64,000 bases of DNA from Myxococcus stipitatus (GTDB taxonomy: Bacteria > Myxococcota > Myxococcia > Myxococcales > Myxococcaceae). Both the position numbers and the translations under genes were made by a program. The notes below the pieces were generated by a model. The model saw only the letters and a list, made by a program, of their open reading frames with translations, made no database searches and was not told the origin of the DNA. The stretch is from contig NZ_JAKCFI010000004.1 in the NCBI RefSeq assembly GCF_021412625.1, positions 434,001 to 498,000 on the forward strand, read 5' to 3'. Shown one piece after another: positions 39,564 to 50,500 of this stretch (its first letter is position 1; each line of letters starts with the position of its first letter).

Positions 39564-40282
39564 AGGCCCTGCTCATCGCCCGCCGCGAGTTGTCCGGCTA
39601 CCTGCGCACGCTCAGCGGCTACGTCGTCATCGCGGTCATCCTCGCGTTGAATGGCCTGTTCTTCAACGCGTACGCCCTGGGCGGCGCGAGCAAGCGCTCC
39701 GCCGAGGTGCTGTCGCAGTTCTTCTACTATTCGAGCGGCTTCACCATCGTCGCCTCGGTGTTCATCTCCATGCGGCTGTTGGCCGAGGAGCGGCAGACGG
39801 GCACGCTGCCCCTGCTGTACTCGTCGCCGCTGCGGGACCGGGACATCGTGCTGGGCAAGTTCCTGGCGGGGCTGGCGTTCCTGTCGCTGTATGTGTTGTG
39901 CACGCTGTACATGCCGCTGCTGGTGTTGGTGAACGGCAAGGTGTCGTTCGGGCACGTCGCGGCCGGCTACCTGGGTCTGCTGCTGCTGGGCAGCGCGTCG
40001 CTGGCGGTGGGCACGTTCGGTTCGGCGCTCGCGCGCAACCAGCTGCTGGCGGCCATCACCTCCGCGGTGATGCTGGTGGCGCTCATCCTCTGCTGGCTCC
40101 TGGCGCGCATCACCGAGCAGCCGCTGGCGGATGTCTTCAGCGCGATGTCGCTGTGGAACCAGCACTTCCCGCCGTTCCAGTCGGGGTTGGTCCACGTGCG
40201 CGACGTCGTCTATTACCTGCTCGTCACCTACGTGGCGCTGTTCGCGGCCACGCGGGTGCTCGAGGCGCGGAGGTGGCGATGA
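39560..40282 (+). CDS. ABC-2 type permease (GldF-like)
   Basis: The 240-residue protein has six hydrophobic spans: about residues 17-37, 57-75, 97-120, 134-152, 163-183 and 217-233. It has the ABC-2 permease pattern with RLLAEERQTGTLPLLYSSPLRDRDIVLGKFLAGL near residue 74, the coupling segment between spans 2 and 3. In GldF-type proteins this half is co-transcribed with the ATPase and the large GldG subunit, exactly as here. The start is a GTG overlapping the ATPase stop. The transported substrate is unknown. Confidence 0.9.
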   Translation: MKALLIARRELSGYLRTLSGYVVIAVILALNGLFFNAYALGGASKRSAEVLSQFFYYSSGFTIVASVFISMRLLAEERQTGTLPLLYSSPLRDRDIVLGKFLAGLAFLSLYVLCTLYMPLLVLVNGKVSFGHVAAGYLGLLLLGSASLAVGTFGSALARNQLLAAITSAVMLVALILCWLLARITEQPLADVFSAMSLWNQHFPPFQSGLVHVRDVVYYLLVTYVALFAATRVLEARRWR

Positions 40283-42141
40283 GCGCGCGTCCGGCGAGGG
40301 GTCTGCCCGTGACGCTGGCCTTCGTGGGAGGCCTGCTCGCGGTCTTCATCGGTGAGCGCATCCTGGGCGTGGGGACGGGCCGAGTGCTGCTGTCCGGCGC
40401 GGGCGTGGCGGTGGCGGTGGGCGCGGTGGCGTGGCGGTGGGCGCGTCGCCGGAGCGCCAGCGCGGACCGGCGCACCGTGGATGGCTGGGTGCTGGGACTG
40501 TATGGGGTGGGGCTCGCGGCGCTGGCGCTCTACTTCCTCCAGGCGGACGTGGGCGCGGTCCTCCTCGGAGGGCCCGTGGCGCGCGTGGCGCCGAGGCTGG
40601 CGGTCATCCTGGCGGCGCTGTTCCCGGCGCTGCTGGCGTGCGGCCTGGTGCCGCTGGCCCTGGTGGAGGCGGCCTCGGCGGCCATGGAGCGCGCGCCGGT
40701 GCTGGAGACGGGCCGCGCGCGCAGCGCGCTGTACTCCGGGCTGGGGATGGCCTTCGTGCTCGTGTTCGCGTTCGCGTCCATGTACGTGGCGACGCAGGCG
40801 AACGCGACGTGGGACCTGTCGTACTTCCGCACCGCGAAGCCCGGAGATTCCACCCGCAAGGTGGTGCGGGGCCTGAACGAACCGCTCCAGGTGACGCTCT
40901 TCTTCCCGCCCGCGAACGAGGTGGGCGAGGCGGTGGGGCAGTACTTCCGCGACCTCTCCGTGGAGAGCCCCCAGTTGTTCTCCGTGGAGCGGCTGGACCA
41001 GGCGGTGGAGCCCGCGCGGGCGCGGACCCTGGGCGTCACGAACAACGGCACCGTCGTGTTGACGCGCGGCGACCGCAAGGAGCCCTTCACGGTGGGCCTG
41101 GAGCTGGACCGCGCGCGTGGGCAGCTCCAGCGCCTGGACCAGGAGGTCCAGAAGCGGCTGTTGACGGTGGCCAGGCCCCGGCGGGTCATCTACTTCACGG
41201 CGGGCCATGGCGAGCGGGCGGAGACGCGCCCGGTGCCGGGCGAGCCGCCGCGTCCTCCCGTCTCGCAGTTGAAGGAGATGCTGCGCGCGCAGAACGTGGA
41301 CGTGCGTCCCCTGGGCGCCGCGGAGGGGTTGGGAAACGAGGTGCCGGGCGACGCCGCGGTGGTGGTGGTGCTCGGGGCCACGCGCGACTTCCTCCCCGAG
41401 GAGCTCACGGCCCTGCGCGAGTACCTGGGGCGCGGGGGGCGGCTGTGGCTCGCGCTGGAGCCGGAGGGACCGGACTTCCAGCAGCTGCTGGCGCCCCTGG
41501 GGCTGAAGTACCTGAAGACGCCGCTGGCCAACGACCAGGTCTTCTTCCGCGTGTCACGGCAGCAGAGCGACCGGGGCAATCTGGGCACTGCGAGCTACAG
41601 CTCCCACCCCTCCGTCACGACGCTGTCCGCGCTGGCGGGGCAGGCGCCGGTGGCCTTCCTGGGCGCCGGGGCGATGGAGCAGGTGCAGCCGCTGCCCAAC
41701 GGCCTCCTCCAGGACATCTCCGTGCGCGCGCACGGCGCGACGTTCGCGGACGCCAACGGCGACTTCATGCCGGACGCGGGGGAGATGCGTCGCCCGTGGC
41801 CGCTGGTGGTGGCGGTGGAGGCGCCGGCCGCCGCGGGCAAGCCGGCGATGCGGGCCGTGGTCATGGCGGACGCGGACGCGGTGAGCGACGGGGTGGTGAC
41901 CAACATGGGCAACGCGTACCTCGCGGCGGACACGCTGCGGTGGCTCACCGGCGAGGAGGCCATCTCCGGCGCGGTGTCTTCCGAGGAGGACGTGCCCATC
42001 CAGCACACGCGCGAGCAGGACGTGGCCTGGTTCTACGTCACCGTCTTCCTGGCGCCCGCGCTGGTGCTGGCGGTGGGCTTCGTGACGACGCGGCGCCGGG
42101 GCCGACGGGCGCCGCGCCCGGTGGCGGGAGGTGAGCGATGA
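40279..42141 (+). CDS. GldG-like ABC transporter auxiliary membrane protein
   Basis: The 620-residue protein has several N-terminal spans within residues 10-185, then a large extracytoplasmic domain and a final span near residue 590 (VAWFYVTVFLAPALVLAVGFV). Residues 185-480 match the ABC-transporter auxiliary/GldG pattern: STRKVVRGLNEPLQVTLFFPP, QYFRDLSVESPQLFSVERLD, RRVIYFTAGHGERAETRPV, and the DUF4350-like tail with a conserved LPEELTALREYLGRGGRLWLALEPEG block. The start overlaps the permease stop by four bases. The last four bases overlap the next gene. Together the four genes form one unit (ATPase, permease, GldG, DUF4340). Confidence 0.85.
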   Translation: MSARPARGLPVTLAFVGGLLAVFIGERILGVGTGRVLLSGAGVAVAVGAVAWRWARRRSASADRRTVDGWVLGLYGVGLAALALYFLQADVGAVLLGGPVARVAPRLAVILAALFPALLACGLVPLALVEAASAAMERAPVLETGRARSALYSGLGMAFVLVFAFASMYVATQANATWDLSYFRTAKPGDSTRKVVRGLNEPLQVTLFFPPANEVGEAVGQYFRDLSVESPQLFSVERLDQAVEPARARTLGVTNNGTVVLTRGDRKEPFTVGLELDRARGQLQRLDQEVQKRLLTVARPRRVIYFTAGHGERAETRPVPGEPPRPPVSQLKEMLRAQNVDVRPLGAAEGLGNEVPGDAAVVVVLGATRDFLPEELTALREYLGRGGRLWLALEPEGPDFQQLLAPLGLKYLKTPLANDQVFFRVSRQQSDRGNLGTASYSSHPSVTTLSALAGQAPVAFLGAGAMEQVQPLPNGLLQDISVRAHGATFADANGDFMPDAGEMRRPWPLVVAVEAPAAAGKPAMRAVVMADADAVSDGVVTNMGNAYLAADTLRWLTGEEAISGAVSSEEDVPIQHTREQDVAWFYVTVFLAPALVLAVGFVTTRRRGRRAPRPVAGGER

Positions 42142-43229
42142 AGGTGCGGGACCTCGCCATCCAGGGGGCCCTCGCGGCCGTGGCCCTGGTGGCCGCCTAC
42201 CTGGTGTGGCAGCGGGAGCCCGTGGGCGCTCCCACGGACGTGACGGTGGTGGACTCTCCCGCCCGCGCGCTCGACGTCGTGCGGTACGAGGACGAGACGC
42301 GCTACGTGGAGCTGTTCCGCGACGCGAAGGACCGGGACCAGCTCTGGGTCCGGTTGGGCCAGAAGCCCGCGAGGCCGGTCGCCGCGCCGCCGCTCGCGGA
42401 CGGGGGCACGCCGGCCTCCTCGGACGCGGGCTCGGATGTGGCCGCGGCTGCCGGGAGTGACGCGGGGACGACGGTGGCCGTCGCTCCGCCAGCGCCACCG
42501 CCGCCTCCGCGCGAGCTGCGCGCGAACGACGTGGCGGAGAAGCTCCTGCCGAAGTTCGGTCCGCTGCGCGCGATGCGGGCCCTGGGCGTCATGGACGCGA
42601 AGAAGCTGGAGGAGGTGGGGCTGGCCTCGACGCAGCGCAAGCTGACGCTCACCATCGCCGGCCGGCAGGAGGTCTTCTCGCTGGCCACGATGACGGGGAG
42701 CTGGGGCACGCCGTATCTGCGCCGGGAGTCGGACGGACAGGTGTTCCTGCTCGGACCGGCGCTGCTGCCGGACCTGGAGAACGCCAACACCCGACTGGTG
42801 GACCGGCGCCTGCATGTCTTCGACCTGGGAGACTTCGACTCGGTGGCCATCTCCTCGGCGGGGGCGACGCGCACGTTCGTGGCGAGCGGCAAGGCGCCAG
42901 GGCCCGTGTCGCTCGCTCCGGAGGAGGCGCCGGACAAGCCGGACGAGTTCGCGCGCAACTGGCATGACCGGGTGTGGAGGCTCATCCCGCTGGACATCCT
43001 CGGGCGGGACGAGGCGCCCCCGGGAGGCGAGCCCAAGGAGTCCTTCCGCGTGGAGTACCGTCGCGCCGGCAAGGTCGTGGGCGAGGTGGTGGTGGCGCGA
43101 GGGACGGAGGGCTTCTTCGCGCGGACCGAGCACACCAGTGGGTGGGCTCGGCTTCACTCGGGAGTGGACCCGCTCGTCACCGAGGCCGCGCGCGTGACGA
43201 CGCCGGTGTCCTCCGCGCCGACGCCGTGA
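42138..43229 (+). CDS. DUF4340-domain protein, last gene of the Gld-like operon
   Basis: The 363-residue protein starts with a membrane segment (MKVRDLAIQGALAAVALVAAYLVW) and continues as an exported region with a Pro/Ala-rich linker at residues 75-125. The following residues 130-320 match DUF4340 proteins that sit beside GldG genes in many phyla: RKLTLTIAGRQEVFSLATM, YLRRESDGQVFLLGPALLPDL and RRLHVFDLGDFDSVAIS, the conserved LxxF...V segments. Its role is unknown, but the constant neighbourhood implies work with the ABC complex in the envelope. The start overlaps the previous gene by four bases. A hairpin follows the stop. Confidence 0.82.
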   Translation: MKVRDLAIQGALAAVALVAAYLVWQREPVGAPTDVTVVDSPARALDVVRYEDETRYVELFRDAKDRDQLWVRLGQKPARPVAAPPLADGGTPASSDAGSDVAAAAGSDAGTTVAVAPPAPPPPPRELRANDVAEKLLPKFGPLRAMRALGVMDAKKLEEVGLASTQRKLTLTIAGRQEVFSLATMTGSWGTPYLRRESDGQVFLLGPALLPDLENANTRLVDRRLHVFDLGDFDSVAISSAGATRTFVASGKAPGPVSLAPEEAPDKPDEFARNWHDRVWRLIPLDILGRDEAPPGGEPKESFRVEYRRAGKVVGEVVVARGTEGFFARTEHTSGWARLHSGVDPLVTEAARVTTPVSSAPTP

Positions 43230-43238
43230 CGGAGAAGC

Positions 43239-43266
43239 GGCTCCGATGACCAGGATCATCGGAGCC
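43239..43266 (+). terminator. Strong hairpin after the Gld-like operon
   Basis: GGCTCCGATGA (43239-43249) pairs perfectly with TCATCGGAGCC (43256-43266) over a 6-nt CCAGGA loop. No T run follows, so it may act in Rho-assisted termination or protect the mRNA end rather than terminate by itself. Confidence 0.55.
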
Positions 43267-43332
43267 CGCCGTATGTCGTAACAGGGGGGCTCGCGCATCG
43301 AGTCCTCCTCCGTCGTCCAAGTCAGGGGCCGC

Positions 43333-43355
43333 CCCGTGTCACGCCGTGACACGGG
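43333..43355. promoter_or_regulatory. Perfect 9-bp inverted repeat upstream of the MopE-like gene
   Basis: CCCGTGTCA and TGACACGGG (arms at 43333-43341 and 43347-43355) flank a 5-base CGCCG centre. The site lies 40 bases before the next gene. It may be an operator for a dimeric regulator or an RNA hairpin; nothing else decides. Confidence 0.4.
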
Positions 43356-43395
43356 AAACCTGAGGCGTCATCGACGCTCGTGAAAGTCCGTCTCC

Positions 43396-44433
43396 ATGCG
43401 ACCCCTCCTTGCGCGTCGCCGCTCCCGAGGAGCCCCCCCGGGCGCCGCCGCGCTGCTCTTCCTGTTCGTCTTCCTCCTCTCCTCCGCTCCTGCCCTGGCG
43501 CGCGGTACTCCTCCCAAGCCCGGGACGGAGTCCGGCGTCTGCGAGACCTGCTGCCCGAACCCGCCTTGTTCGGTGGACCCGGCGCCCAAGGCTTGCACCA
43601 TCCTCTTCGGTCCCGACGCGGGGTGTTCGGGGCAGATGATCTGGGATGGCGGCTCCTACGGCGACTGTCAGGTCGTCGCCACCAGCAAGCGCTCCTGCTC
43701 CTGCGCGCCGAACACGGGCACGCAGGCGTGTCTGGGCAACGGCGTCTTCGGCATCTGTCAGAACAGCGGGACGGCCTCCCTGGAGGTCTGCAACGCGTGT
43801 GACGACAACAAGGACGGCACCGTCGACAACATCACCCCGGTGGACTGTGTCGTCGGGGGCAAGCTCGGGCTGTGCTCCCAGGGCCGGACGGCATGCTCCG
43901 CGGGAGCCCAGGTCTGCCAGCAGACCGTGTTCCCCACCACGGAGACCTGCGACGACCGCGACAGCGACTGCGATGGCGTGAGCGACACGGTGGAGTTCGG
44001 CACGCTGAGCTGCGGCACGGGGGCGTGCGCGAACTCGGTGCCCGCGTGTCTCAACGGCGGCTGGCAGACGTGCCAGCCTCGCCCGGCGTCCGCGGAGGTC
44101 TGCGACGGCGTGGACAACGACTGTGACGGCTCGACGGACGAAGCGCTGGGGACGTTGAGCTGTGGCCAGGGCCGGTGCGCGACGTCGGTGTCCGCTTGCA
44201 TCGGGGGCGTGCCGCAGACCTGCGTCCCGCTGCCCGCGGAGGCGGAGCGTTGCGACGGCCAGGACAACGACTGTGACCTCGAGGTCGACGAGGGCAGCGT
44301 CTGCCGCTTCGACAACACGTCCTGTGGCTGTGTCCCGAGGACGCCGCAGCAGGCCTGCGCGTTCACGGCGTGTGGTCCGGCCCCCGATGGGTGCGGCGGA
44401 ACGGTCGACTGCGGCCTCTGCCGGACCCCGTAG
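43396..44433 (+). CDS. Secreted Cys-rich protein with MopE-like metal-binding repeats
   Basis: The 345-residue product has an N-terminal signal sequence with a long hydrophobic stretch (residues 17-36) and ends with a Cys-rich tail. It contains the CDGxDNDCDGxxDE motif of myxobacterial MopE-like and calcium-binding proteins, seen as CDDRDSDCDGVSD, CDGVDNDCDGSTDE and CDGQDNDCDLEVDE, spaced by Cys-containing linkers (GTLSCGTGACA, GTLSCGQGRCA). The paired Cys indicate disulfides and the Asp/Asn cluster suggests a metal site. The function is unknown; adhesion, calcium or copper binding are possible. It lies 100 bases before the Rhs gene, and the two may be read together. Confidence 0.82.
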   Translation: MRPLLARRRSRGAPPGAAALLFLFVFLLSSAPALARGTPPKPGTESGVCETCCPNPPCSVDPAPKACTILFGPDAGCSGQMIWDGGSYGDCQVVATSKRSCSCAPNTGTQACLGNGVFGICQNSGTASLEVCNACDDNKDGTVDNITPVDCVVGGKLGLCSQGRTACSAGAQVCQQTVFPTTETCDDRDSDCDGVSDTVEFGTLSCGTGACANSVPACLNGGWQTCQPRPASAEVCDGVDNDCDGSTDEALGTLSCGQGRCATSVSACIGGVPQTCVPLPAEAERCDGQDNDCDLEVDEGSVCRFDNTSCGCVPRTPQQACAFTACGPAPDGCGGTVDCGLCRTP

Positions 44434-44532
44434 CGCGCCCCTTTCCCAGGTGTACCCGGAGGCGCTTGCGCGCTCATGGAGCGCGTGTGGGCCCCGGGTG
44501 CCTTCGATTTCCATCTCTTCGTAGGAACCCTC

Positions 44533-47500
44533 ATGAAGCGTGCATTCGCATTCGCAGTGCTCTGGGTCTACGCCACGCAGTTGGTGGCGGCGTGCGGCGG
44601 CTCCATCTCCCCGCGAGACGAGCGCCCCGCGGCCGCCACGCGGCGGCAGACCCTCGACTTCCCACCTCCCACCGTGGCGTCGGACACCCTCCTTCTCACC
44701 CAGTCCGACGATGAGGGAATCGCCGCGGGCTCGACCGTCCCCAAGGGCTGGGTGACGTCCACGGGAACGGTTCGCTACACGTTCCCGCTGTGGACCCCAC
44801 AGGGCCGCGCGGGAGTGGAGCCCCGGCTCGCGCTGAACTACAGCAGCGACGCGGGCAGTGGCGTGGCGGGCATGGGCTGGAGCCTGTCCGGCCTGTCCCG
44901 CATCTCCCGCTGCCGCAAGACGGTCGCCATCGACGGCGTGTCGGAGCGCGTGGCGTTCGATGCGAACGACCGCTTCTGCCTGGATGGGCAGCGGCTGATG
45001 GTCGTCTCGGGGACGTATGGCGCGGACGGCGCGGAGTACCGGACGGAGAACGACGTCTACGCGCGCATCGTGTCGGTGGGGACGGGCGTCAACGGCCCGG
45101 CCACCTTCAAGATGTACACGAAAGACGGCCTCGTCCTCACGCTGGGCGGTGGTGACAACGCCACGCACGTGCAGACGGTTGCGGGCGTGGCGCGGACGCT
45201 GTCGTGGGCGTTGTCGCGCGTGGAGGACCGCAGCGGCAATTACCTCACCGTGCGCTACGACCTGCCGAGCACGGCGGACGAGCAGCTCCCAGTGGAGATC
45301 AACTACACGGGGTCTACCGTCCCGGGCGCGCCGCCCGCGCTCTCCAGCGTGAAGTTCCTCTACGAGCTGCGCAAGGACGTGATGAGCAGCTACGTGAGCG
45401 GCTTCTTCCAACAGTTGCGCCGCCGGCTGCGCCGCGTGGAGATGTGGGGACCCACGGGGCAGGGGCAGGCGACCACCATCCTGCGCGCGTACGCGCTGGC
45501 GTACAGCTATGACGGCCTGCCCACGGCGACGGACGGCACCACCACCGGTAGCAGCGTCCTCGACCATGTGACCGAGTGCACGGGCTCGGCCGTCTGCCGC
45601 AAGCCCTTCACATTCACCTACGCGCCGTCCGCGCAGAAGCCCTGGTCGCAGGGCGCCTGGAACTACACGGAGTCCACGGACACGGTGCACCCGGGGGCCT
45701 ACGGAGACCTCCAGTCGTTCCTGGCCGCGGACGTCAACGCGGATGGCTTCGACGACCTCGTCTATCGCAAGCGCATCGCCGCCTTCACCGTGGCGTGGTT
45801 CGTCCGCTACAGCAACGGCACGAGCTTCGGCGCCGAGCAGCAGCTGCTCGGCATCCCCTTGCCCGCGACGAGCACGGAGAGCACCAGCGACGCGCGCTTC
45901 ACGGACTGGACCGGCGACGGAATCGCGGACTTCATGGTCTCCGTCCTCAACCCCACGACGAACCGGCGGGTCATCCACACGCTGGAGAGCTGGGGGAACG
46001 GGTTCAGCAACGAGCTCCAGGAGCCCGAGCTGGGGTCGTCGCCCTACAGCTTCTGGACGGTGGACCTCAACGGCGACGGTCTGCTCGACCTGCTGCGCTC
46101 GACCAGTGGCGTGATTGGCGACCTGAACTCCGCGGGCCTGGGCTTCCGCCTCGGCCCCATCGACAGCGGCGCGCCCCTGTCGATGACGCTCAACCCCATC
46201 GCCTTCCCGGGGTTGTCGGTCGGCTTCCCCATCGACCTGGATGGCTCCGGGCGCACGGGCCTGCTCGTGCCTCGGTGGGAGTGGAACTCCGACGACTATC
46301 CCTCCCTGGAGATCTCCGGAACCAAGTACGACTTCGTGGGCATGAACGCGGCGGGTGGGCGCACGTGGATCGAGACCGACATCTCGCGGGAGGAGGTGGC
46401 CCAGGAGCGCTATCTCTTCTTCGACGTGAACCGGGACGGCCTGGCCGACCGCATCTCCTATCCCCAGGCGGGTGGCGACGCGCGGATCCACCTCAACACG
46501 GGCGCGGGGTTCGTCACGCAGCTGGCCCAGACCTTCCCGGCGGAGGCGAAGGTGGGGCCCGCCGTCTCGACCACGCCGCCGCCGGAGGGGTGGGGCAACA
46601 CGCGTCACTCCATCGACAATGGCGTGCGCATCGCTGACGTCAACGGGGACGGCCTCTCCGACATCGTGCTGTTGGACGTGGGCGTCCCCGTCACCGGCGG
46701 CAACGCGCGCGTGCAGACCCGGGTGCTGCTGTCCCGTGGCACCTCCTTCGTCGCGGCGCTGCTGCCCATGCCCGTGGGCGCCGTCTCGACGGACCGGGGC
46801 ATGTACCGCTCGGTGGCGCTCGACGTGAACGGTGACGGCCTGACGGACTTCGTGCAGCCGGACGCCGCCACGCAGTCGTTGAAGGTGTGGATCCGCCAGG
46901 GCGTGAAGCCCTACCTGATGCGCTCCGCGACGGACGCGCTGGGCGCCCGCGTGGAGTTCGACTACGCGCCCGTCACCAACCCGGCCGTGTACACGCAGAG
47001 CCAGACGGCCTGCTACTTCCCGCTGACGTGTGTGCGCCAGGGCGTGTGGCTGGCGTCGGAGATGCGGGTCGACGCCGGGGACGGCCACCCCATGCGGCGC
47101 TTCACGTACAAGTACGAGGACGCGCGCACGGACGCGGTGGGCAAGGGGTTGCTCGGCGTTCGCAAGCGCACCATCACGGACCACGGCACGGAGACGCTCA
47201 CCCGGGAGACGTATGGGTTCGGGCCGCGCGTCGGACAGCGCTACCCGCTGGCCCGGCAGCTCACCAACCGCCTGGTCCAGACGTGGTTGCCGACCGGAAC
47301 CTGGGCCCGCGAGACGCAGGTGACGCCCGCCTACGTGGAGAAGACCGCGGCGGATGGGACGCGCTACTTCTCGCTCTACACGGCGTCGCGGACGGAGACC
47401 GAGTTCGTGCTGGGGCAACAGTCGCCGCTGTGGTCCGTCACGCGGACCGTGGAGGACTTCGACGCCACGTTTGGCAACGTGAAGGCGGAGAAGTGGACGT

Positions 47501-50500
47501 GGTCCGATGGCTACGTGACGCGCCGGGATACCGTCTACAGCAACCAGCTCTCCAACTGGCTGGTGGGCCTGCCCACTCGCGTGACGGAGACCGCGACGAC
47601 GGCGCTGGGCGAGACGCGCGCCCGGGTCCAGTCGTTCACGTACTCACCCGCCACCGGGCTCCTCACGGACTCCGTCGTCGAGCCGGACTCGACGGATGTG
47701 GACGTGCGCCTGTCCACCCATCACGAGTATACGGACGAGGGACTGCGTCGCACCGTGACGCTGAGCAACCTCGCGGGCCAGACGCGGACGACCACCTTCG
47801 AGTATGACGCCGCGACGCGGACGACCGTCTCGGCCATCGTCAACGCGGCGGGGCATCGGCACCAGTTTGCGTATCACCCGGGCCTGGGCGTGCTGGCCGC
47901 GGACGTGGACCCCAATGGTGTCCGGCGGCGCTGGCAGTACGACGAGTTCGGGCGCGTCCGCCTCGAGGACGGCCCGACGCTCGCGGACGTCTCGTACGAG
48001 TACCTGCCGGGGCGGGTGAAGACGACCGTCGCCGGGGGAACGGAGTCCACGGTCCACCTGGATGCCCTGGGCCGCGCGACCCGGCGGTTGGGCCAGGACT
48101 TCGCGGGCAACCCCACCGAGGAGTCGTTCATCTATGACGCCCTGGGGCGCATGGTGGAGGTGAAGCGTCCCTCGCCCGCGGGCGGCACCGCCCTGGCGTC
48201 GACGCGCTACCAGTACGACGCGCTGGGCCGGCTGTCGCGCGTCACCCACCCGGACGAGACCTTCGCCACGACGACGTACTCCGGGCTGTCTCGCACGGAG
48301 ACGAATGAGCGCGGCCACGCGACCACCACGGACGTGAACGGACGCGGATGGACGCTGCGCGTGCGTGAACCCAACCCAGCGGGCGGGTTGCTCGACACGA
48401 CGTTCGCGTACGGGCCGTTCGGCGTGTTGAAGTCCACGGACGCCGTGGGGCGCCATGCCTCGCTGGAGTACGACGTGCGGGGCCGGCGGACCCGGTTGAC
48501 CGACCTGTCCACCGGTGTTTCTCAGACCTACTACACGGCGTTCGGGGAGACGCGGCGCACCGTCGACGCGGCGCTCGAGGAGCAGGTCTTCACGCACGAT
48601 GCGTTGGGGCGCGTCACCCAGGCCACCACGCCGCTCGGCCTGCATACCTACACGTGGGACACGGCGGCCAATGGCGTGGGCGCGCTCACGGGCACCACCA
48701 GCGCGGACGGTGTCTCCACGGCCTACGTCTACGATTCGCTCGGAAGGCGGGAGCTGTCGAGCACGGAGGTCGATGGGACCGCCTATACGTTCGACTTCAC
48801 GTACGACGCGTATGGTCGGCCGTCGACCGTGGTCTATCCGGCGGTGCCGGGCACCACGCGCTTCAGCGTTCAGTACGGCTATACCCCCCGAGGCGACCTG
48901 TTGGACGTTCGCGAGGTCTCGACCCAGCATGTCTACTGGCAGGTGGGGGCGCGCACGCCGAGCGGCCATCTGAGCCACGCCATCCTCGGCAATGGCGTGG
49001 AGAGCCACTATCTGCACGACTCCGTCGGCGCGCTGCGGATGGTGGAGACGGGGCTGGGGACATCCGACGTCCAGCGGCTCCTCTACGACTACGACGCAGC
49101 GGGGAACCTCACGTCCCGTCATGACGGCGTGGCCGAGTCCACCGAGGACTTCGCCTATGACAGCCTGGACCGGCTGTCGCGTTGGACGGTGTTCCAGAAC
49201 TGCCAGCGCTCCATCATCGACTACGGCTACTCCTCGGACGGCAACCTCACGGCCCGCACCACCGTGGAGGGGACTGCTCCGAGCGAGACGTATGCCTACG
49301 GGCAGAACGGCGCGCCGCCGCATGCGGTCACCCAGGGGCCCCTGGGGGCGTATGGCTATGACGCGCGAGGCTTCCGCGTGTCGGCGCCGGGTGGCACCAC
49401 GGTGCAGTACACGGTGGCGGGGTTGCCCCACCACATCCAGCGCGGTACCGAGTCACTGTCCTTCCAGTACGACGCCTTCGACGCGCGCGTCCGCAAGGTG
49501 AACGCCAACGGCGACTCGACCGTCTCCGTGGAGGGTGGACTGTACGAGAAGAGTGTGCAGGGCAGCGTCGTCAGCCATGTCCTGTCCGTGACGGCGGGAG
49601 GGCTGCCCGTGGCCCGGGTGACGCTGACGCAGCTGGGCAGCGGACCCACCGGGCGCAGCGTGTCCTACGTCCATCGGGATCCGCTGGGCAGCGTCGAGTC
49701 GATCTCGAACGCGCAGGGAGCCCTGGTGACGCGGATGAAGTTCGACCCGTTCGGTCGCCGCGTGTTCCCGCAGGCGCTCGCCGCGAATGCCGCGCCGGTG
49801 GTCCAGCAGGCGTCGCACGAGGGCTTCACCGGCCACCAGCATGACGACGAGCTGGGGCTCGTCGACATGAAGGGGCGCGTCTACGACCCGATGGTGGGGC
49901 GCTTCCTCTCACCGGACCCGTTCATCCAGTCGCCCTTCCGGAGCCAGTCGCACAACCGCTATTCCTACGTGTGGAACAACCCGCTGCGCATGGTGGACCC
50001 GAGCGGCTTCATGGCCCGGAACATCACCTGTGGCGAGACGCCGGACCAGGGCTGCTCGGAGACCGTCGACGTGGGCGGGCCCGCGGATGACGGCGTGGGT
50101 GACACCACCATCTACGGTCCCTACATCGGCTGGCAGAACGACACCTGGTACACGACGGGGCCGGATGGTCGGCGCCGCTCACCGGGGCGCGTGCCGGGCA
50201 CCGTCACGGCCGGGGAGCTGGAGGCCATGTCCGCCGAGGCCCGGCGCGACTTCTTCCGGGACAACTCCGTGGATGGCCGTGTGCCGAAGAACTTCGGCAC
50301 GGATGAGCTGGACGCGGCGGCCGAGGAGCTCAACGACCAAGCCCAGACGGGGATGGTGGAGATCCTGAAGCAGCTGCGCAGCGTGGTGGGAACCGGAGGG
50401 GGGGCATCGGCCGTGGTTCCTCCCTTCAAGGGCACCGCGGGCGCCATCGCGGTGGCGAACTGGAAGAGCGTCAAGCAGTTCGGCCACACCTTCTCTCGCC

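Noticed and set aside
43339..47418. A 1,359-codon minus-strand open frame under the Rhs gene
   Set aside because: High GC content keeps the opposite strand open; the plus strand carries the recognisable SpvB and FG-GAP motifs.
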